Notes: generated from the letters alone by a model not told the origin. Positions 9,542-18,503 are shown, numbered from the stretch's first letter. The stretch: DNA of 64,000 nucleotides from Chryseobacterium artocarpi (GCF_001684975.1 NZ_MAYH01000023.1:124001-188000); one strand, 5' to 3'. Program-made: numbers and translations.

Positions 9542-10036
9542 ATGAATTACGAATTAAGAGAAATGCTTCCCAATGACGAAGCGAGAGTCTTGGAAATCTT
9601 TAAGCAGGGAGTAGATGGCGGAATCGCTACTTTAGAAACAGAAGTACCTACCGTTGAAGCTTGGAATATGCAGTATTTCAACGATTGTCGTTGGGTATTG
9701 GAAAATGAAAATAACGAAGTGGTGGGATGGTGTGCCTTAAAACCCGTGAGTAAAAGAGAGTGCTTTAAAGGAGTTGCAGAAGTAAGCATTTATTTTGATA
9801 ACGAATATCAAGGTAGGGGATTGGGTTCAGTATTGCTTAAAAAGCTGATTTTGGATAGCGAAGACCACGGATTCTGGACATTGCAGACCAATATCTTCTC
9901 CGAAAATGAAATGGCAATAAAGTCTCATCAGAAAAATGGCTTCAGAGTGGTAGGCGTTCGTAAGAAAATAGGAAAACTCAACGGAGTGTGGAAAGACTTG
10001 ATCATGATGGAAAAAAGAAGTGAAATCATACAATAA
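9542..10036 (+). CDS. GNAT N-acetyltransferase, phosphinothricin acetyltransferase-like
   Basis: 164 residues, one GNAT fold. The acetyl-CoA pyrophosphate-binding motif is YQGRGLGSVLLKKLI (about residues 98-112). It is followed by IFSENEMAIKSHQKNGFRVVGVRKKIGKLNGVWKDLIMMEK, the C-terminal pattern of the phosphinothricin/methionine sulfoximine acetyltransferase group (N..S...H...GF..vG.....g...g.w.D...me). It probably acetylates a small amine or amino-acid analogue in the cytoplasm. Translationally close to the DUF421 gene. Confidence 0.85.
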   Translation: MNYELREMLPNDEARVLEIFKQGVDGGIATLETEVPTVEAWNMQYFNDCRWVLENENNEVVGWCALKPVSKRECFKGVAEVSIYFDNEYQGRGLGSVLLKKLILDSEDHGFWTLQTNIFSENEMAIKSHQKNGFRVVGVRKKIGKLNGVWKDLIMMEKRSEIIQ

Positions 10037-10084
10037 AATAACTCTAACCTTTAAACCTTTAATCTCAAAGCATGAATTCTAGTA

Positions 10085-10107
10085 TTGGCACCAACCTTGA
10101 TATATTT
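10085..10107 (+). promoter_or_regulatory. Conserved promoter-like block, copy 1 (before small lipoprotein 1)
   Basis: TTGG, then AACCTTGA, then TATATTT is shared with the second copy at 10364-10386 with identical internal spacing (TTGG to TATATTT, 16 bases). Conservation outside the coding sequence suggests a shared promoter or regulatory site. Spacing is shorter than the usual -33/-7. Confidence 0.45.
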
Positions 10108-10132
10108 ATAATCAATTCTGAAAAGTGAAATA

Positions 10133-10312
10133 ATGAAAAATATATTTAAAATTACAGGTGCTCTTATAGTAGCAGTGATGTTAACCTCTTGTGTTGTTCA
10201 TGATAACGGTCATAGAGTAAAAAAAGTACCACCGGGACAAGCTAAAAAAATATATGGCGGAAGTGCAAAAGATTATGCTCCGGGACAAGTGAAAAAAAGA
10301 AACGGGTATTAA
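10133..10312 (+). CDS. Small lipoprotein, tandem copy 1 (59 aa)
   Basis: MKNIFKITGALIVAVMLTSC is a lipoprotein signal peptide (lipobox LTSC), followed by VVHDNGHRVKKVPPGQAKKIYGG and the APGQVKK repeat. The PPGQAKKIYGG...YAPGQ pattern belongs to a common family of tiny Bacteroidota lipoproteins, often mislabelled 'quinol oxidase subunit 4'. No oxidase function is supported. The next gene is a diverged duplicate: SC-VVH, PPG(Q/H)AK, YGGSA and YAPG are all shared. Confidence 0.75.
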   Translation: MKNIFKITGALIVAVMLTSCVVHDNGHRVKKVPPGQAKKIYGGSAKDYAPGQVKKRNGY

Positions 10313-10363
10313 AAAAATATAAAAAATAGAAATTCATTAATTAATTTTTTCATTGAAGCTATT

Positions 10364-10386
10364 TTGGTATTAACCTTGATATATTT
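10364..10386 (+). promoter_or_regulatory. Conserved promoter-like block, copy 2 (before small lipoprotein 2)
   Basis: TTGGTATTAACCTTGATATATTT repeats the block at 10085-10107. It ends 28 bases before the ATG at 10415. Confidence 0.45.
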
Positions 10387-10414
10387 CGCTACTAAGTTTG
10401 AAAAAGTGAAAATA

Positions 10415-10636
10415 ATGAAAAGTATGTTTAAGATTATGGGAGCAGGTGTAGTAGTGTTCATGCTGGCATCTTGTGTAGTACATGAACCTCACGGAAGAAG
10501 AATGCCTCCCGGTCATGCGAAAAGAGTATATGGTGGTAGCGCAAGATATTATGCGCCTGGTCATACTAAAACGGTTTATATTTATGAAGATCGTGGTCAT
10601 CACCACAGAGGGCGTGGTCATAGACACCACAGATAA
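10415..10636 (+). CDS. Small lipoprotein, tandem copy 2, His-rich tail (73 aa)
   Basis: Start set at ATG 10415, giving MKSMFKIMGAGVVVFMLASC (lipobox LASC). Earlier in-frame codons fall inside the promoter-like block shared with copy 1. The mature part repeats the paralog's layout (VVHEPHGRRMPPGHAKRVYGGSARYYAPGH). It then adds a tail absent from copy 1, with HHHRGRGHRHHR at the end, so it holds more than ten His residues and could bind metal. Metal binding is inference. A terminator follows at 10640. Confidence 0.75.
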   Translation: MKSMFKIMGAGVVVFMLASCVVHEPHGRRMPPGHAKRVYGGSARYYAPGHTKTVYIYEDRGHHHRGRGHRHHR

Positions 10637-10639
10637 TAA

Positions 10640-10666
10640 AAAAGCACTGAATATTTCAGTGCTTTT
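10640..10666. terminator. Terminator between convergent genes
   Basis: AAAAGCACTGAA-TAT-TTCAGTGCTTTT, a perfect 12-bp stem. It ends the lipoprotein pair and probably also the minus-strand DUF4286 gene. Confidence 0.8.
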
Positions 10667-10679
10667 ACTTTTTTTGTCA

Positions 10680-10994
10680 TTATAGCCTTGACTTTTTCGG
10701 ATTTAGCAGGGTATCAAAAATCAATACTTCCTGTCCGAATTTATTTTCAATATGCTCTGCAATATTTTTCAGCTCACTTTCAAGAAAATCATTTCTTAGA
10801 TCATCATTATCAAATATTAGGAGAAGGTTATAATTCTTTCCTTCATCAATATAATCACTATGAACTTCCGAAAGGATATATTGGTTTACATCCATCAGAT
10901 TTTCGGTCATTAAAACCAATGTTTCGTCAATATAATTTTCCCATTCTTCCAGATTATTTTTTGTGCAGTGGAAAGTTATACTTAATACGCTCAT
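10680..10994 (-). CDS. DUF4286 family protein
   Basis: 104 residues, acidic, no signal peptide, predicted cytoplasmic. The opening MSVLSITFHCTKNNLEEWENYI, the middle EVHSDYIDEGKNYNLLLIFDN and the end KFGQEVLIFDTLLNPKK match the layout of the DUF4286 family of Bacteroidota. No catalytic residues are apparent and the function is unknown. Divergent from gyrA, 148 bases away. Confidence 0.8.
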   Translation of the reverse strand: MSVLSITFHCTKNNLEEWENYIDETLVLMTENLMDVNQYILSEVHSDYIDEGKNYNLLLIFDNDDLRNDFLESELKNIAEHIENKFGQEVLIFDTLLNPKKSRL

Positions 10995-11142
10995 ATTTTA
11001 AGAATTTTTAAGATTTTGTGGATAAATTCTAGGGCAAAAATCGGCATTTTTTTCGTAAATTAGCCCGTTAATAAAAATTCAAAATAAATAATTTTCAGAC
11101 TTCCAGCTAAGGGTCTGACTATCATTATAATAAAATTTGTTT

Positions 11143-13752
11143 ATGCAAAAAGAAGGAGAAAGACTGATTCCTATCAACATTGTTGATGAAATGAAGTCGT
11201 CTTATATCGATTATTCGATGTCGGTTATCGTTTCAAGAGCGCTACCAGACGTAAGAGACGGCTTGAAACCCGTTCATAGAAGAGTACTTTACGGTATGTA
11301 TGGACTAGGGGTTTTTTCGAATAGAAAATATTTAAAATCTGCGAGAATTGTTGGGGACGTTTTGGGTAAATATCACCCGCACGGAGACTCTTCTGTATAC
11401 GATGCGATGGTGAGAATGGCTCAGGACTGGAGCTTACGTTACCCTCAGGTAGACGGACAGGGTAACTTTGGTTCTATGGATGGTGACCCGCCTGCAGCAA
11501 TGCGTTATACCGAAGCAAGACTGAAAAAGATCTCTGATGAGGTTCTTTCTGACCTTGACAAAGAAACGGTTGACTTCCAGAATAACTTCGACGACAGTTT
11601 GCAGGAGCCAACAGTAATGCCAACGAAAATCCCTAACCTTTTGGTAAACGGTGCTTCAGGTATTGCGGTAGGTATGGCAACGAATATGGCGCCACATAAC
11701 CTATCAGAATCAGTAGATGCAATTTGTGCTTATATTGATAATAAAGATGTTACCATTGATGAATTAATGCAGCACATCATTGCTCCGGATTTCCCTACAG
11801 GAGGTATTATCTACGGATATGACGGAGTGAGAGACGCTTTCCACACAGGAAGAGGAAGAGTAGTGCTTAGAGCAAAAGTTAACTTTGAAGAAATCGGAAA
11901 CAGAAATGCAATTATTGTAACAGAAGTTCCTTATCAGGTTAACAAAGCTGAAATGATCGCCAGAACAGCAGAGCTTGTTAAAGACGAGAAAATTCCAGGT
12001 ATCCACGAGATCAGAGATGAATCAGACAGAAAAGGACTTCGTGTTGTTTACGAATTGAAAAACGATGCTATTCCAAATGTTGTACTGAACCTATTATATA
12101 AATATACAGCACTTCAGACTTCTTTCAGCGTTAATAATATTGCGTTGGTACACGGAAGACCTGAACAGCTGAACCTAAAAGATATCATTCATCACTTTGT
12201 AGAGCACAGACATGAGGTAATCGTAAGAAGAACTCAGTTTGAGCTTAAAAAAGCAAAAGAAAGAGCGCATATCCTTGAAGGTTTCATGAAAGTAATCGGA
12301 ACTCAGGATTCATTAGATAAAGCTATTTCAATTATCCGTCACAGTGCGAACCCTCAGGCTGCTAAAGAAGGCTTGATCGAAGCATTCGAACTTTCAGAAA
12401 TTCAGGCTCAGGCGATTCTTGATCTAAGATTAGCTCGTTTAACAGGAATGGAACTTGATAAGATCCGTGACGAGTACGATGCAATCATGAAAGAAATTGC
12501 TAATTTGGAAGATATTCTTGCGAACGAGCCAAGAAGATTCCAGATCATCAAAGATGAATTGATCGAAGTTAAAGAAAAATATGGTGACGAAAGAAGAACT
12601 GAAATTGATTATTCAGGAGGAGAAATGTCTATTGAAGATATTATTCCGAATGAATCTGTAGTTCTTACAATTTCTCACGCAGGATATATTAAGAGAACTT
12701 CACTTTCAGAATACAAAATCCAAAGTAGAGGTGGTGTAGGTAATAAAGCTGCAACTACAAGAGATTCAGACTTCCTTGAATATATTGTATCAGCAACAAA
12801 CCACCAGTACATGTTGTTCTTTACAGAAAAAGGAAGATGTTATTGGCTAAGAGTATTTGAAATTCCAGAAGGCTCAAAAACAGCAAAAGGAAGAGCAGTA
12901 CAAAATCTTATCAACATTGAACCGGACGATAAAATCAAAGCATATATCAGAACCAACAACCTTAAGGATTCTGAGTATGTGAACCAGATGAGTGTAGTAA
13001 TGGTAACTAAAAACGGTACCATCAAGAAAACATCATTGGAAGCCTATTCAAGACCAAGAGTAAATGGGGTAAATGCTATTGAGATCAGAGATAATGACCA
13101 GTTATTGGGTGCTTACCTTACTAATGGTACTTCTCAGATCATGATCGCTACTAAAAATGGTAAGTGTATCCGTTTCCCTGAGGAAAAAGTAAGAGAAGTA
13201 GGTAGAGGCTCTATCGGAGTACGTGGTATTGCAATGGAAGACAATGATGAGGCTATTGGTATGATTGTTGTGAATGATGTAGAGAACGAAACAGTACTTG
13301 TAGTATCTGAAAAAGGATACGGTAAGAGAACTGCAGTAGAAGATTACAGAATTACGAACAGAGGAGGAAAAGGAGTTATCACCCTAAACATTACCGAGAA
13401 AACAGGAAATCTGATTGCTATTCAAAACGTAACAGACGAAGATGGATTGATGATTATCAATAAATCTGGTGTTGCTATCAGAATGGGAATGGATGAAATG
13501 AGAGTGATGGGTAGAAATACACAAGGGGTAAAACTAATCAATCTTAAGAAAAATGACGAAATTGCAGCCATTGCAAAAGTAGAAATGGATAAAGATGTAG
13601 AAGAAGATTCTGAAGAGATGGAAGGTCTTGAAGGGGCTGAAGAAACTGAAGGAGAAGTTCAGGAAGGAATGGAATCACTGTTTGATAACCTTGAAAATGA
13701 TGATACGACACCTCAGACTGAGGGAAATGAGAATTCTGATTCTGAAGAATAA
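11143..13752 (+). CDS. gyrA: GyrA, DNA gyrase subunit A
   Basis: 869 residues from ATG 11143 (an in-frame TTG two codons upstream is less likely). It is the breakage-reunion subunit of gyrase. The catalytic Tyr lies in [10 protein letters not shown]. The quinolone-determining region reads [18 protein letters not shown], with Ser and Asp at the positions equal to E. coli 83 and 87, so no classic resistance change. The C-terminal beta-pinwheel has a GyrA-box-like QSRGGVG rather than the enterobacterial QRRGGKG, plus the repeat NRGGKG. The tail of about 50 residues is strongly acidic (Glu/Asp-rich), as in many flavobacterial GyrA proteins. The TPR gene follows after 28 bases. Confidence 0.97.
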   Translation: MQKEGERLIPINIVDEMKSSYIDYSMSVIVSRALPDVRDGLKPVHRRVLYGMYGLGVFSNRKYLKSARIVGDVLGKYHPHGDSSVYDAMVRMAQDWSLRYPQVDGQGNFGSMDGDPPAAMRYTEARLKKISDEVLSDLDKETVDFQNNFDDSLQEPTVMPTKIPNLLVNGASGIAVGMATNMAPHNLSESVDAICAYIDNKDVTIDELMQHIIAPDFPTGGIIYGYDGVRDAFHTGRGRVVLRAKVNFEEIGNRNAIIVTEVPYQVNKAEMIARTAELVKDEKIPGIHEIRDESDRKGLRVVYELKNDAIPNVVLNLLYKYTALQTSFSVNNIALVHGRPEQLNLKDIIHHFVEHRHEVIVRRTQFELKKAKERAHILEGFMKVIGTQDSLDKAISIIRHSANPQAAKEGLIEAFELSEIQAQAILDLRLARLTGMELDKIRDEYDAIMKEIANLEDILANEPRRFQIIKDELIEVKEKYGDERRTEIDYSGGEMSIEDIIPNESVVLTISHAGYIKRTSLSEYKIQSRGGVGNKAATTRDSDFLEYIVSATNHQYMLFFTEKGRCYWLRVFEIPEGSKTAKGRAVQNLINIEPDDKIKAYIRTNNLKDSEYVNQMSVVMVTKNGTIKKTSLEAYSRPRVNGVNAIEIRDNDQLLGAYLTNGTSQIMIATKNGKCIRFPEEKVREVGRGSIGVRGIAMEDNDEAIGMIVVNDVENETVLVVSEKGYGKRTAVEDYRITNRGGKGVITLNITEKTGNLIAIQNVTDEDGLMIINKSGVAIRMGMDEMRVMGRNTQGVKLINLKKNDEIAAIAKVEMDKDVEEDSEEMEGLEGAEETEGEVQEGMESLFDNLENDDTTPQTEGNENSDSEE

Positions 13753-13780
13753 ATTGTACAATTAATATAAAATAGTTATT

Positions 13781-14818
13781 ATGAAGAAACTAATTTTAGG
13801 TATAGCTATCGTAGCATCTGCTTTTGTTTTCGGACAGAAAGATGCAAATGCTTTGAATGCTCAACTTCAAGCTGCTAACAAGGCTGCTATGGATGCATAT
13901 AATGCAAAAAATTATGCCGTTGCAGCTCCTAAGTTTGTAGAAGTTTACGACTTATTGAAAACTGCTGGACAAGACAATAAAATATATATGTATTATGCAG
14001 GATTGAGCCACGCGTTAGCTAATAACAGTGACGAATCTATTAAAATATATACAGACCTTGTTAATTCAGGATTCACAGGAGTAGAAACTACCTATACTGC
14101 AAAAGAGAAAAAAAGCGGACAAGTGGTGAACCTGGATAAGGCTACGTGGGAATTGATGAAGAAAAACCCTGATTATTCAGACTTCAAAACTGAGCAGTCT
14201 AAAAGTGTAGAACCAGATTTATATGAAACATTAACTTCATTACTTCTTAACGCGAAAAAAGGAAATGAAGCTCTTGTAATCATTGAAAAAGGATTAGCTA
14301 AATTCCCTAACAATGCTAAGCTTAAAGAAGCTCAGACAAATGCTTTTCTTCAATCAGGAAATACAGATAAATTCGTTAATGGTTTAAAAGAGCAGTTAGC
14401 AAAAAATCCTAACGATGCTACAAACTGGTATAACCTTGGAGTAATGCAGTCTAAAACTCCTGCTACTGTTGCAGAGGCTTTAGAATCATTCAAGAAAGCA
14501 GTAGAGCTTAAACCTGATTTTGCAGATGCTTATCAGAACTTAGTATATACTACTATCGGTGATGATGCTAAAATTGTAGCAGAAATCAATGCTTTGAGAA
14601 AAGACAAGCCGGATGATGCTTCTAAACTAATCGATGCAAGAAGAGAAAGATTCAACAAAGCTTTGCCATTTGCAGAAAGCTGGTATAAAGTAGCACCAAA
14701 AAATATCGATGCAGTTACTACATTAAAAGAAATTTATATCGTAACTAAAAACATGGATAAAGTTAAAGAAATGAAAGCTAAAGAAGCTGAGCTAAGCGCA
14801 GCAGCACCAGCAAAATAA
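13781..14818 (+). CDS. Secreted tetratricopeptide-repeat protein
   Basis: 345 residues with a Sec signal peptide (MKKLILGIAIVASAFVFGQ, cleavage before KD). At least three TPR-type helical pairs are visible. The clearest is DATNWYNLGVMQSKTPATVAEALESFKKAVELKPDFADAYQNL (about residues 212-254), and others lie near residues 35-85 and 145-195. TPR arrays bind protein partners; the target is unknown. Predicted periplasmic. Only 28 bases separate it from gyrA, so read-through is likely, though no functional link is evident. A terminator follows at 14840. Confidence 0.85.
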   Translation: MKKLILGIAIVASAFVFGQKDANALNAQLQAANKAAMDAYNAKNYAVAAPKFVEVYDLLKTAGQDNKIYMYYAGLSHALANNSDESIKIYTDLVNSGFTGVETTYTAKEKKSGQVVNLDKATWELMKKNPDYSDFKTEQSKSVEPDLYETLTSLLLNAKKGNEALVIIEKGLAKFPNNAKLKEAQTNAFLQSGNTDKFVNGLKEQLAKNPNDATNWYNLGVMQSKTPATVAEALESFKKAVELKPDFADAYQNLVYTTIGDDAKIVAEINALRKDKPDDASKLIDARRERFNKALPFAESWYKVAPKNIDAVTTLKEIYIVTKNMDKVKEMKAKEAELSAAAPAK

Positions 14819-14839
14819 TCATTTTATAACTCAATAATA

Positions 14840-14869
14840 AAAAGCCGAAACATTTCTGTTTCGGCTTTT
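14840..14869 (+). terminator. Terminator after gyrA-TPR
   Basis: AAAAGCCGAAAC-ATTTCT-GTTTCGGCTTTT stem-loop followed by a T-rich stretch, 21 bases after the stop. Confidence 0.85.
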
Positions 14870-15001
14870 GTTTTAGAAAAAATATATTGTTTTTTACAAC
14901 TTATTCCTAAAGATTTTCTTTTTAAGACTCATCATTAAAAATATCTCTTATTTCTAGAAATGAACCCTAAATTTCACCCTTAAAAATTCTCTGTAATTCC
15001 G

Positions 15002-15009
15002 TATCTTTG
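15002..15009 (+). promoter_or_regulatory. -7 promoter element for menB
   Basis: TATCTTTG matches TAnnTTTG and lies 17 bases before the menB ATG, giving a very short leader. Confidence 0.55.
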
Positions 15010-15026
15010 AGAAAAATTTTAACAAA

Positions 15027-15863
15027 ATGATCGAGTGGAAAACCGTTAAGGAATACGATGATATTACCTATAAAAAATGTAATGGTGTAGCAAGAATCGC
15101 CTTCAACAGACCGGAAGTACGTAATGCTTTCAGACCTAAAACAACCTCAGAATTATATGATGCTTTTTATGACGCCTCTGAAGACCCTTCAATAGGTGTT
15201 GTTTTACTTTCAGGAGAAGGACCAAGCCCAAAAGACGGAGGCTGGGCTTTCTGTAGTGGAGGAGATCAAAAAGCCAGAGGTCACCAAGGATATGTAGGTG
15301 AAGACGGAAGACACCGTTTAAACATTTTGGAAGTACAACGTTTAATTCGTTTTATGCCAAAAGTGGTAATTGCGGTAGTTCCTGGATGGGCTGTAGGTGG
15401 CGGACACTCTCTTCATGTAGTATGTGACCTTACTTTAGCAAGTGAAGAACACGCAATTTTCAAGCAGACAGATGCCGATGTTACCAGCTTTGACGGTGGT
15501 TACGGATCTGCTTACCTGGCAAAAATGGTAGGGCAGAAAAAAGCACGTGAAATCTTCTTTTTAGGTAGAAACTATTCCGCTAAGGAAGCTTTCGAAATGG
15601 GAATGGTAAACAAAGTAGTTCCACATGCAGAATTAGAAGATACTGCGTATGAGTGGGCACAGGAAATCCTTGGGAAATCACCAATGTCTATCAGAATGTT
15701 GAAATTTGCAATGAACCTTACAGACGACGGAATGGTTGGTCAGCAGGTATTTGCAGGAGAAGCAACCCGTCTTGCTTATATGACAGAAGAAGCTCAGGAA
15801 GGAAGAAATGCATTCTTAGAAAAGAGAAAACCAAACTTCGGAGACGATAAATGGATATCATAA
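15027..15863 (+). CDS. menB: MenB, 1,4-dihydroxy-2-naphthoyl-CoA synthase
   Basis: 278 residues, crotonase fold. It cyclises o-succinylbenzoyl-CoA to dihydroxynaphthoyl-CoA in menaquinone synthesis. Oxyanion-hole and substrate motifs are WAFCSGGDQKARG and GWAVGGGHSLHVVCDL. The segment QTDADVTSFDGGYGS has Asp where E. coli MenB has the bicarbonate-binding Gly (QTGPKV). This marks the bicarbonate-independent (type II) class. The C-terminal YMTEEAQEGRNAFLEKRKP is conserved in the family. menA follows after 74 bases; a hairpin lies between them. Confidence 0.96.
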   Translation: MIEWKTVKEYDDITYKKCNGVARIAFNRPEVRNAFRPKTTSELYDAFYDASEDPSIGVVLLSGEGPSPKDGGWAFCSGGDQKARGHQGYVGEDGRHRLNILEVQRLIRFMPKVVIAVVPGWAVGGGHSLHVVCDLTLASEEHAIFKQTDADVTSFDGGYGSAYLAKMVGQKKAREIFFLGRNYSAKEAFEMGMVNKVVPHAELEDTAYEWAQEILGKSPMSIRMLKFAMNLTDDGMVGQQVFAGEATRLAYMTEEAQEGRNAFLEKRKPNFGDDKWIS

Positions 15864-15876
15864 CGTTTGCGATGAG

Positions 15877-15912
15877 TAATAAATAATGAGCAAGATTTTT
15901 CATTACTTATTA
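15877..15912. repeat. Hairpin between menB and menA
   Basis: TAATAAATAATGA and TCATTACTTATTA form a 13-base-arm stem with one mismatch around a 10-base loop. It has no clean T-run after it, so it may be an mRNA-stability or repeat element rather than a terminator. Confidence 0.5.
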
Positions 15913-15937
15913 CCCATTTCTTATTACTTATAAATTT

Positions 15938-16867
15938 ATGACAGATTGGATAAAAGCCGCGAGGCTCAGAACTTTACCGCTTTCCTTAAGCGGAATTATT
16001 ATGGGAGCTTTCATTGCAAAATGGAGACTTTACAGAGAAGGAGGAATCTGGGATTGGAAAATTTTTGCTCTGGCACTTTTGGTAACGCTTTTATATCAGA
16101 TTCTATCAAATTATGCCAACGATTATGGTGATGGAGTAAAAGGAACCGATGCAAAGAGAATCAATGAAGCTGAGGCAAGAGCTGTTGCATCAGGTAAAAT
16201 TACAGCAAAACAAATGAAAAATGCTGTGATTCTGTTTTCGGCATTATCTTTCATTGCTACCGTTGCTTTATTGTATGTTGCTTTCATTCCTGAATATATG
16301 AACGAGTTTTATATTTTCATCGGATTGGGAGTAGCAAGTATTTTAGCAGCAATCGGATATACAGTAGGGAAGAAGCCTTATGGATATATGGGATTGGGAG
16401 ATATTTTTGTATTCATTTTCTTTGGATTGGTTTCCGTATGTGGAAGTTATTTCCTGTTTACAAAAACATTCAGTTGGGATATGTTATTGCCGGGAACTGC
16501 AGTAGGGATGATGAGTATGGCGGTTTTGAACCTGAACAATATGAGAGATATTGAAAGTGATAAACTATCAGGAAAAAACAGTTTTGCATTAAGAATCGGA
16601 TTCAAAAATGCAATGATCTACGAAATGATCCTTTTACAGCTTCCATTAGTATTGATCCTTATCTTTTTAGGAGTAAATGGTTTTATACAGCAGCAAAATT
16701 ACTATGTTTTTCTGGTGATGATTCTGTTGTTCCCATTATCAAAATTGAGAAGAAATATCATGTCGGTTAAAGAACCGAAAGAATTAGACCAATATTTGAA
16801 GCAGGTTGGGATTATGACGTTTGTAATGGCTATTCTTACAGCAGCCGGACTTAATTTATTTAACTAA
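15938..16867 (+). CDS. menA: MenA, 1,4-dihydroxy-2-naphthoate polyprenyltransferase
   Basis: 309 residues, UbiA-superfamily membrane prenyltransferase with about eight or nine hydrophobic helices. It attaches the polyprenyl tail to dihydroxynaphthoate to make demethylmenaquinone. Both Asp-rich Mg-diphosphate motifs are visible: NDYGDGVKGTDAKR (about residues 62-75) and NLNNMRDIESDKLSGK (about residues 203-218). The N-terminus WIKAARLRTLPLSLSG is typical of MenA. Downstream of menB and probably part of the same transcript, which supports the assignment over other UbiA family members. Confidence 0.95.
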   Translation: MTDWIKAARLRTLPLSLSGIIMGAFIAKWRLYREGGIWDWKIFALALLVTLLYQILSNYANDYGDGVKGTDAKRINEAEARAVASGKITAKQMKNAVILFSALSFIATVALLYVAFIPEYMNEFYIFIGLGVASILAAIGYTVGKKPYGYMGLGDIFVFIFFGLVSVCGSYFLFTKTFSWDMLLPGTAVGMMSMAVLNLNNMRDIESDKLSGKNSFALRIGFKNAMIYEMILLQLPLVLILIFLGVNGFIQQQNYYVFLVMILLFPLSKLRRNIMSVKEPKELDQYLKQVGIMTFVMAILTAAGLNLFN

Positions 16868-16884
16868 ATCTAAAATAATATATC

Positions 16885-17331
16885 ATGAGTTCCAATATCT
16901 ACGTTGAAGCGCAAATGCTTATCAGAAAACCGATTGAAGATGTTTTTGAAGCATTCATCAATCCTGAAGTAACTACTAATTTCTGGTTTACAAAATCTAC
17001 CGGAAAATTAGAAGAAGGTAAAACGGTAACCTGGGAATGGGAGATGTATGGCGTGAAAAACGTAGTGAACGTTCATCAGATTATCCCGAACCAGCTGATT
17101 AAAACAGAATGGGGAGAACCTTCAGTAAACGTAGACTACGAGTTTAAAACCATGGAAAATGGAACTCTTGTTGTCATTAAGAGCTATGGGTTCACTCAAA
17201 CAGGTGAAGAGCTGCTTAGAGAGGTTAATGATAATACAGGCGGTTTTACAACCGTTTTAGACGGTTGCAAGGCTTATCTTGAACATGGGATTAATCTGAG
17301 ACTTATTGAAGATAAATTTCCATCAAAATAG
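16885..17331 (+). CDS. SRPBCC (AHSA1/START-like) domain protein
   Basis: 148 residues, a single SRPBCC helix-grip fold. Characteristic segments are IRKPIEDVFEAFINPEVTTNFWF near the N-terminus, then WEWEMYGVKNVVNVHQIIPNQLIKTEWGEP and a long C-terminal helix from GFTTVLDGCKAYLEHGINL. The family binds hydrophobic ligands or acts as a co-chaperone-like domain; the ligand here is unknown. It starts 17 bases after menA, so it is probably co-transcribed with the menaquinone genes. Confidence 0.85.
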   Translation: MSSNIYVEAQMLIRKPIEDVFEAFINPEVTTNFWFTKSTGKLEEGKTVTWEWEMYGVKNVVNVHQIIPNQLIKTEWGEPSVNVDYEFKTMENGTLVVIKSYGFTQTGEELLREVNDNTGGFTTVLDGCKAYLEHGINLRLIEDKFPSK

Positions 17332-17364
17332 TTAAAGTAAATAAACAACGCTTTGCGTTTTAAA

Positions 17365-17446
17365 AAACACAGATGGCACGAATGCTTTCACGAATATTAC
17401 TAACCTTATGGTGTTATTTGTGAAATTATTTGAGTCATTTGTGTTT
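17365..17446. repeat. Long imperfect palindrome, CACGAAT repeat family
   Basis: Two 32-base arms (17365-17396 and 17415-17446) pair around an 18-base loop. Comparing one arm with the reverse complement of the other, most differences are G/A, which still pair as G-U in RNA. The core GGCACGAAT...CACGAATA is shared with elements at 34963, 48064 and 57791. It fills the gap between the SRPBCC and UPF0173 genes. Confidence 0.7.
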
Positions 17447-17471
17447 AATAATAATTGAAATTAAATTTACA

Positions 17472-18158
17472 ATGAAAATACAATTCTTAGGGCAAAATTG
17501 TTTCCTGTTCACGTACAAGGACAAAACAATTTTAAGTGACCCTTTCTACAACTACAAAAAAGCGGAATCAGGTTTTGATATTACCGCGCAAAAAATCGAT
17601 TACATCCTGCTGACCCATGCTCATGGAGATCATATTGCAGATGTAGCGGAAGTTTTACAGCATTATCCGGAAGCTACCGTGATTGGAGTGCCGGAAGTAT
17701 GCGGATACTTTACACAGGCTAAAAATACAGACGATGTGAACTTAGGAGGATCGGCAAAAATCGATGATCTTAAAATTTCAATGGTTCCGGCTCACCACAC
17801 AAGCTCTTTCCCGGATGGAAGCTATGGAGGCGTTCCTGTAGGATATATTTTCAGACTTCCTGAAGGTAAAAACGTTTATTTAGCTGGAGATACAGGAGTA
17901 ATGGCAGATATGGAATTATTTCCAAGATTATACGGAAATATTGATCTTTCTATCCTTCCAATCGGAAGCCACTACACAATGTGCCCAAGAAAAGCATCTT
18001 TCGCAGCAGCAGAATTATTAAAAACTCCAAAAGTAATCGGATGTCACTTTGATACTTTCCCTGCCATTGAAATCAATCATGAAAGTGCATTAAAGCATTT
18101 CGCAGATAAAAATGTAGAACTTGTTTTACCAAAATTGGGAGAGACGTTCGAATTTTAA
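17472..18158 (+). CDS. UPF0173 family metal-dependent hydrolase (MBL fold)
   Basis: 228 residues from ATG 17472. The earlier in-frame start at 17430 would begin inside the upstream palindrome, and the chosen N-terminus MKIQFLGQNCF is the usual one. Metallo-beta-lactamase fold: zinc motif THAHGDHIAD (HxHxDH), later ligands in PAHHTS, LAGDTGVM and the terminal CHFDTFP. UPF0173/YtkL proteins are uncharacterised hydrolases. Cytoplasmic (no signal). Confidence 0.9.
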   Translation: MKIQFLGQNCFLFTYKDKTILSDPFYNYKKAESGFDITAQKIDYILLTHAHGDHIADVAEVLQHYPEATVIGVPEVCGYFTQAKNTDDVNLGGSAKIDDLKISMVPAHHTSSFPDGSYGGVPVGYIFRLPEGKNVYLAGDTGVMADMELFPRLYGNIDLSILPIGSHYTMCPRKASFAAAELLKTPKVIGCHFDTFPAIEINHESALKHFADKNVELVLPKLGETFEF

Positions 18159-18275
18159 TCAATAATAAGAAAGAGGGAAACTGAAAATTAGAAAAATGAA
18201 AATGATGCTTAAGGTATTAAAAACAAAAAAAGATAATTATCAAATTACCTCTCTTCTCACTTTAAACCAAAAAAA

Positions 18276-18373
18276 AATGGCAAGCTACCTAAATCACACC
18301 GCTACGACCGATTACCTTTGCTGCGTTCCCACCCTGGAGGATTCTCAGGAGCTGGTTGTTTAGGACTTGCCGT
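18276..18373 (-). ncRNA. ffs: Signal recognition particle RNA, small bacterial type
   Basis: On the minus strand an approximately 95-nt RNA starts GGCAAGTCCTAAA and ends TTTAGGTAGCTTGCC, so the ends pair (GGCAAG/CTTGCC, CCTAAA/TTTAGG). They are followed by a run of T's. The apical part contains CCTCCAGGGTGGGAACGCAG and then CAAAGG, which is the SRP domain IV hairpin: a GGAA-type tetraloop flanked by the CAGG / AGCA asymmetric-symmetric loops that bind Ffh. An exact -7 box (TACCTTTG) ends five bases upstream and a TTTTG -33 lies 18 bases before it. The RNA functions with Ffh in co-translational membrane targeting. Confidence 0.88.
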
Positions 18374-18375
18374 TG

Positions 18376-18406
18376 CAAAGGTAGGAAATATTTGTAAACT
18401 TCAAAA
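18376..18406 (-). promoter_or_regulatory. Promoter of the SRP RNA gene
   Basis: On the minus strand TTTTG (18402-18406), 18 bases, TACCTTTG (18376-18383), the best match in the window to the Bacteroidota TTTG-N17..20-TAnnTTTG promoter. Transcription would begin at about 18371, the first G of the RNA's terminal stem. Confidence 0.75.
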
Positions 18407-18503
18407 CTTTATTAAAGGAAATTTGTCGAAAAAATGCAGTCGTAGAGCTAAACAGCTGACATTTAGGGGAATAATTTTTCAACTTTTTTCTAAAAAATTT
18501 AAC

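Noticed and set aside
10133..10636. Quinol oxidase subunit 4, the label often attached to such short lipoproteins
   Set aside because: Both proteins are lipoproteins of about 60-70 residues with no transmembrane helix beyond the signal. Nothing links them to an oxidase.
18318..18503. 62-codon N-terminal extension of the DUF4199 frame
   Set aside because: It runs antisense through the SRP RNA and its promoter. The residues are not membrane-protein-like, and the ATG at 18504 gives the expected N-terminal helix.
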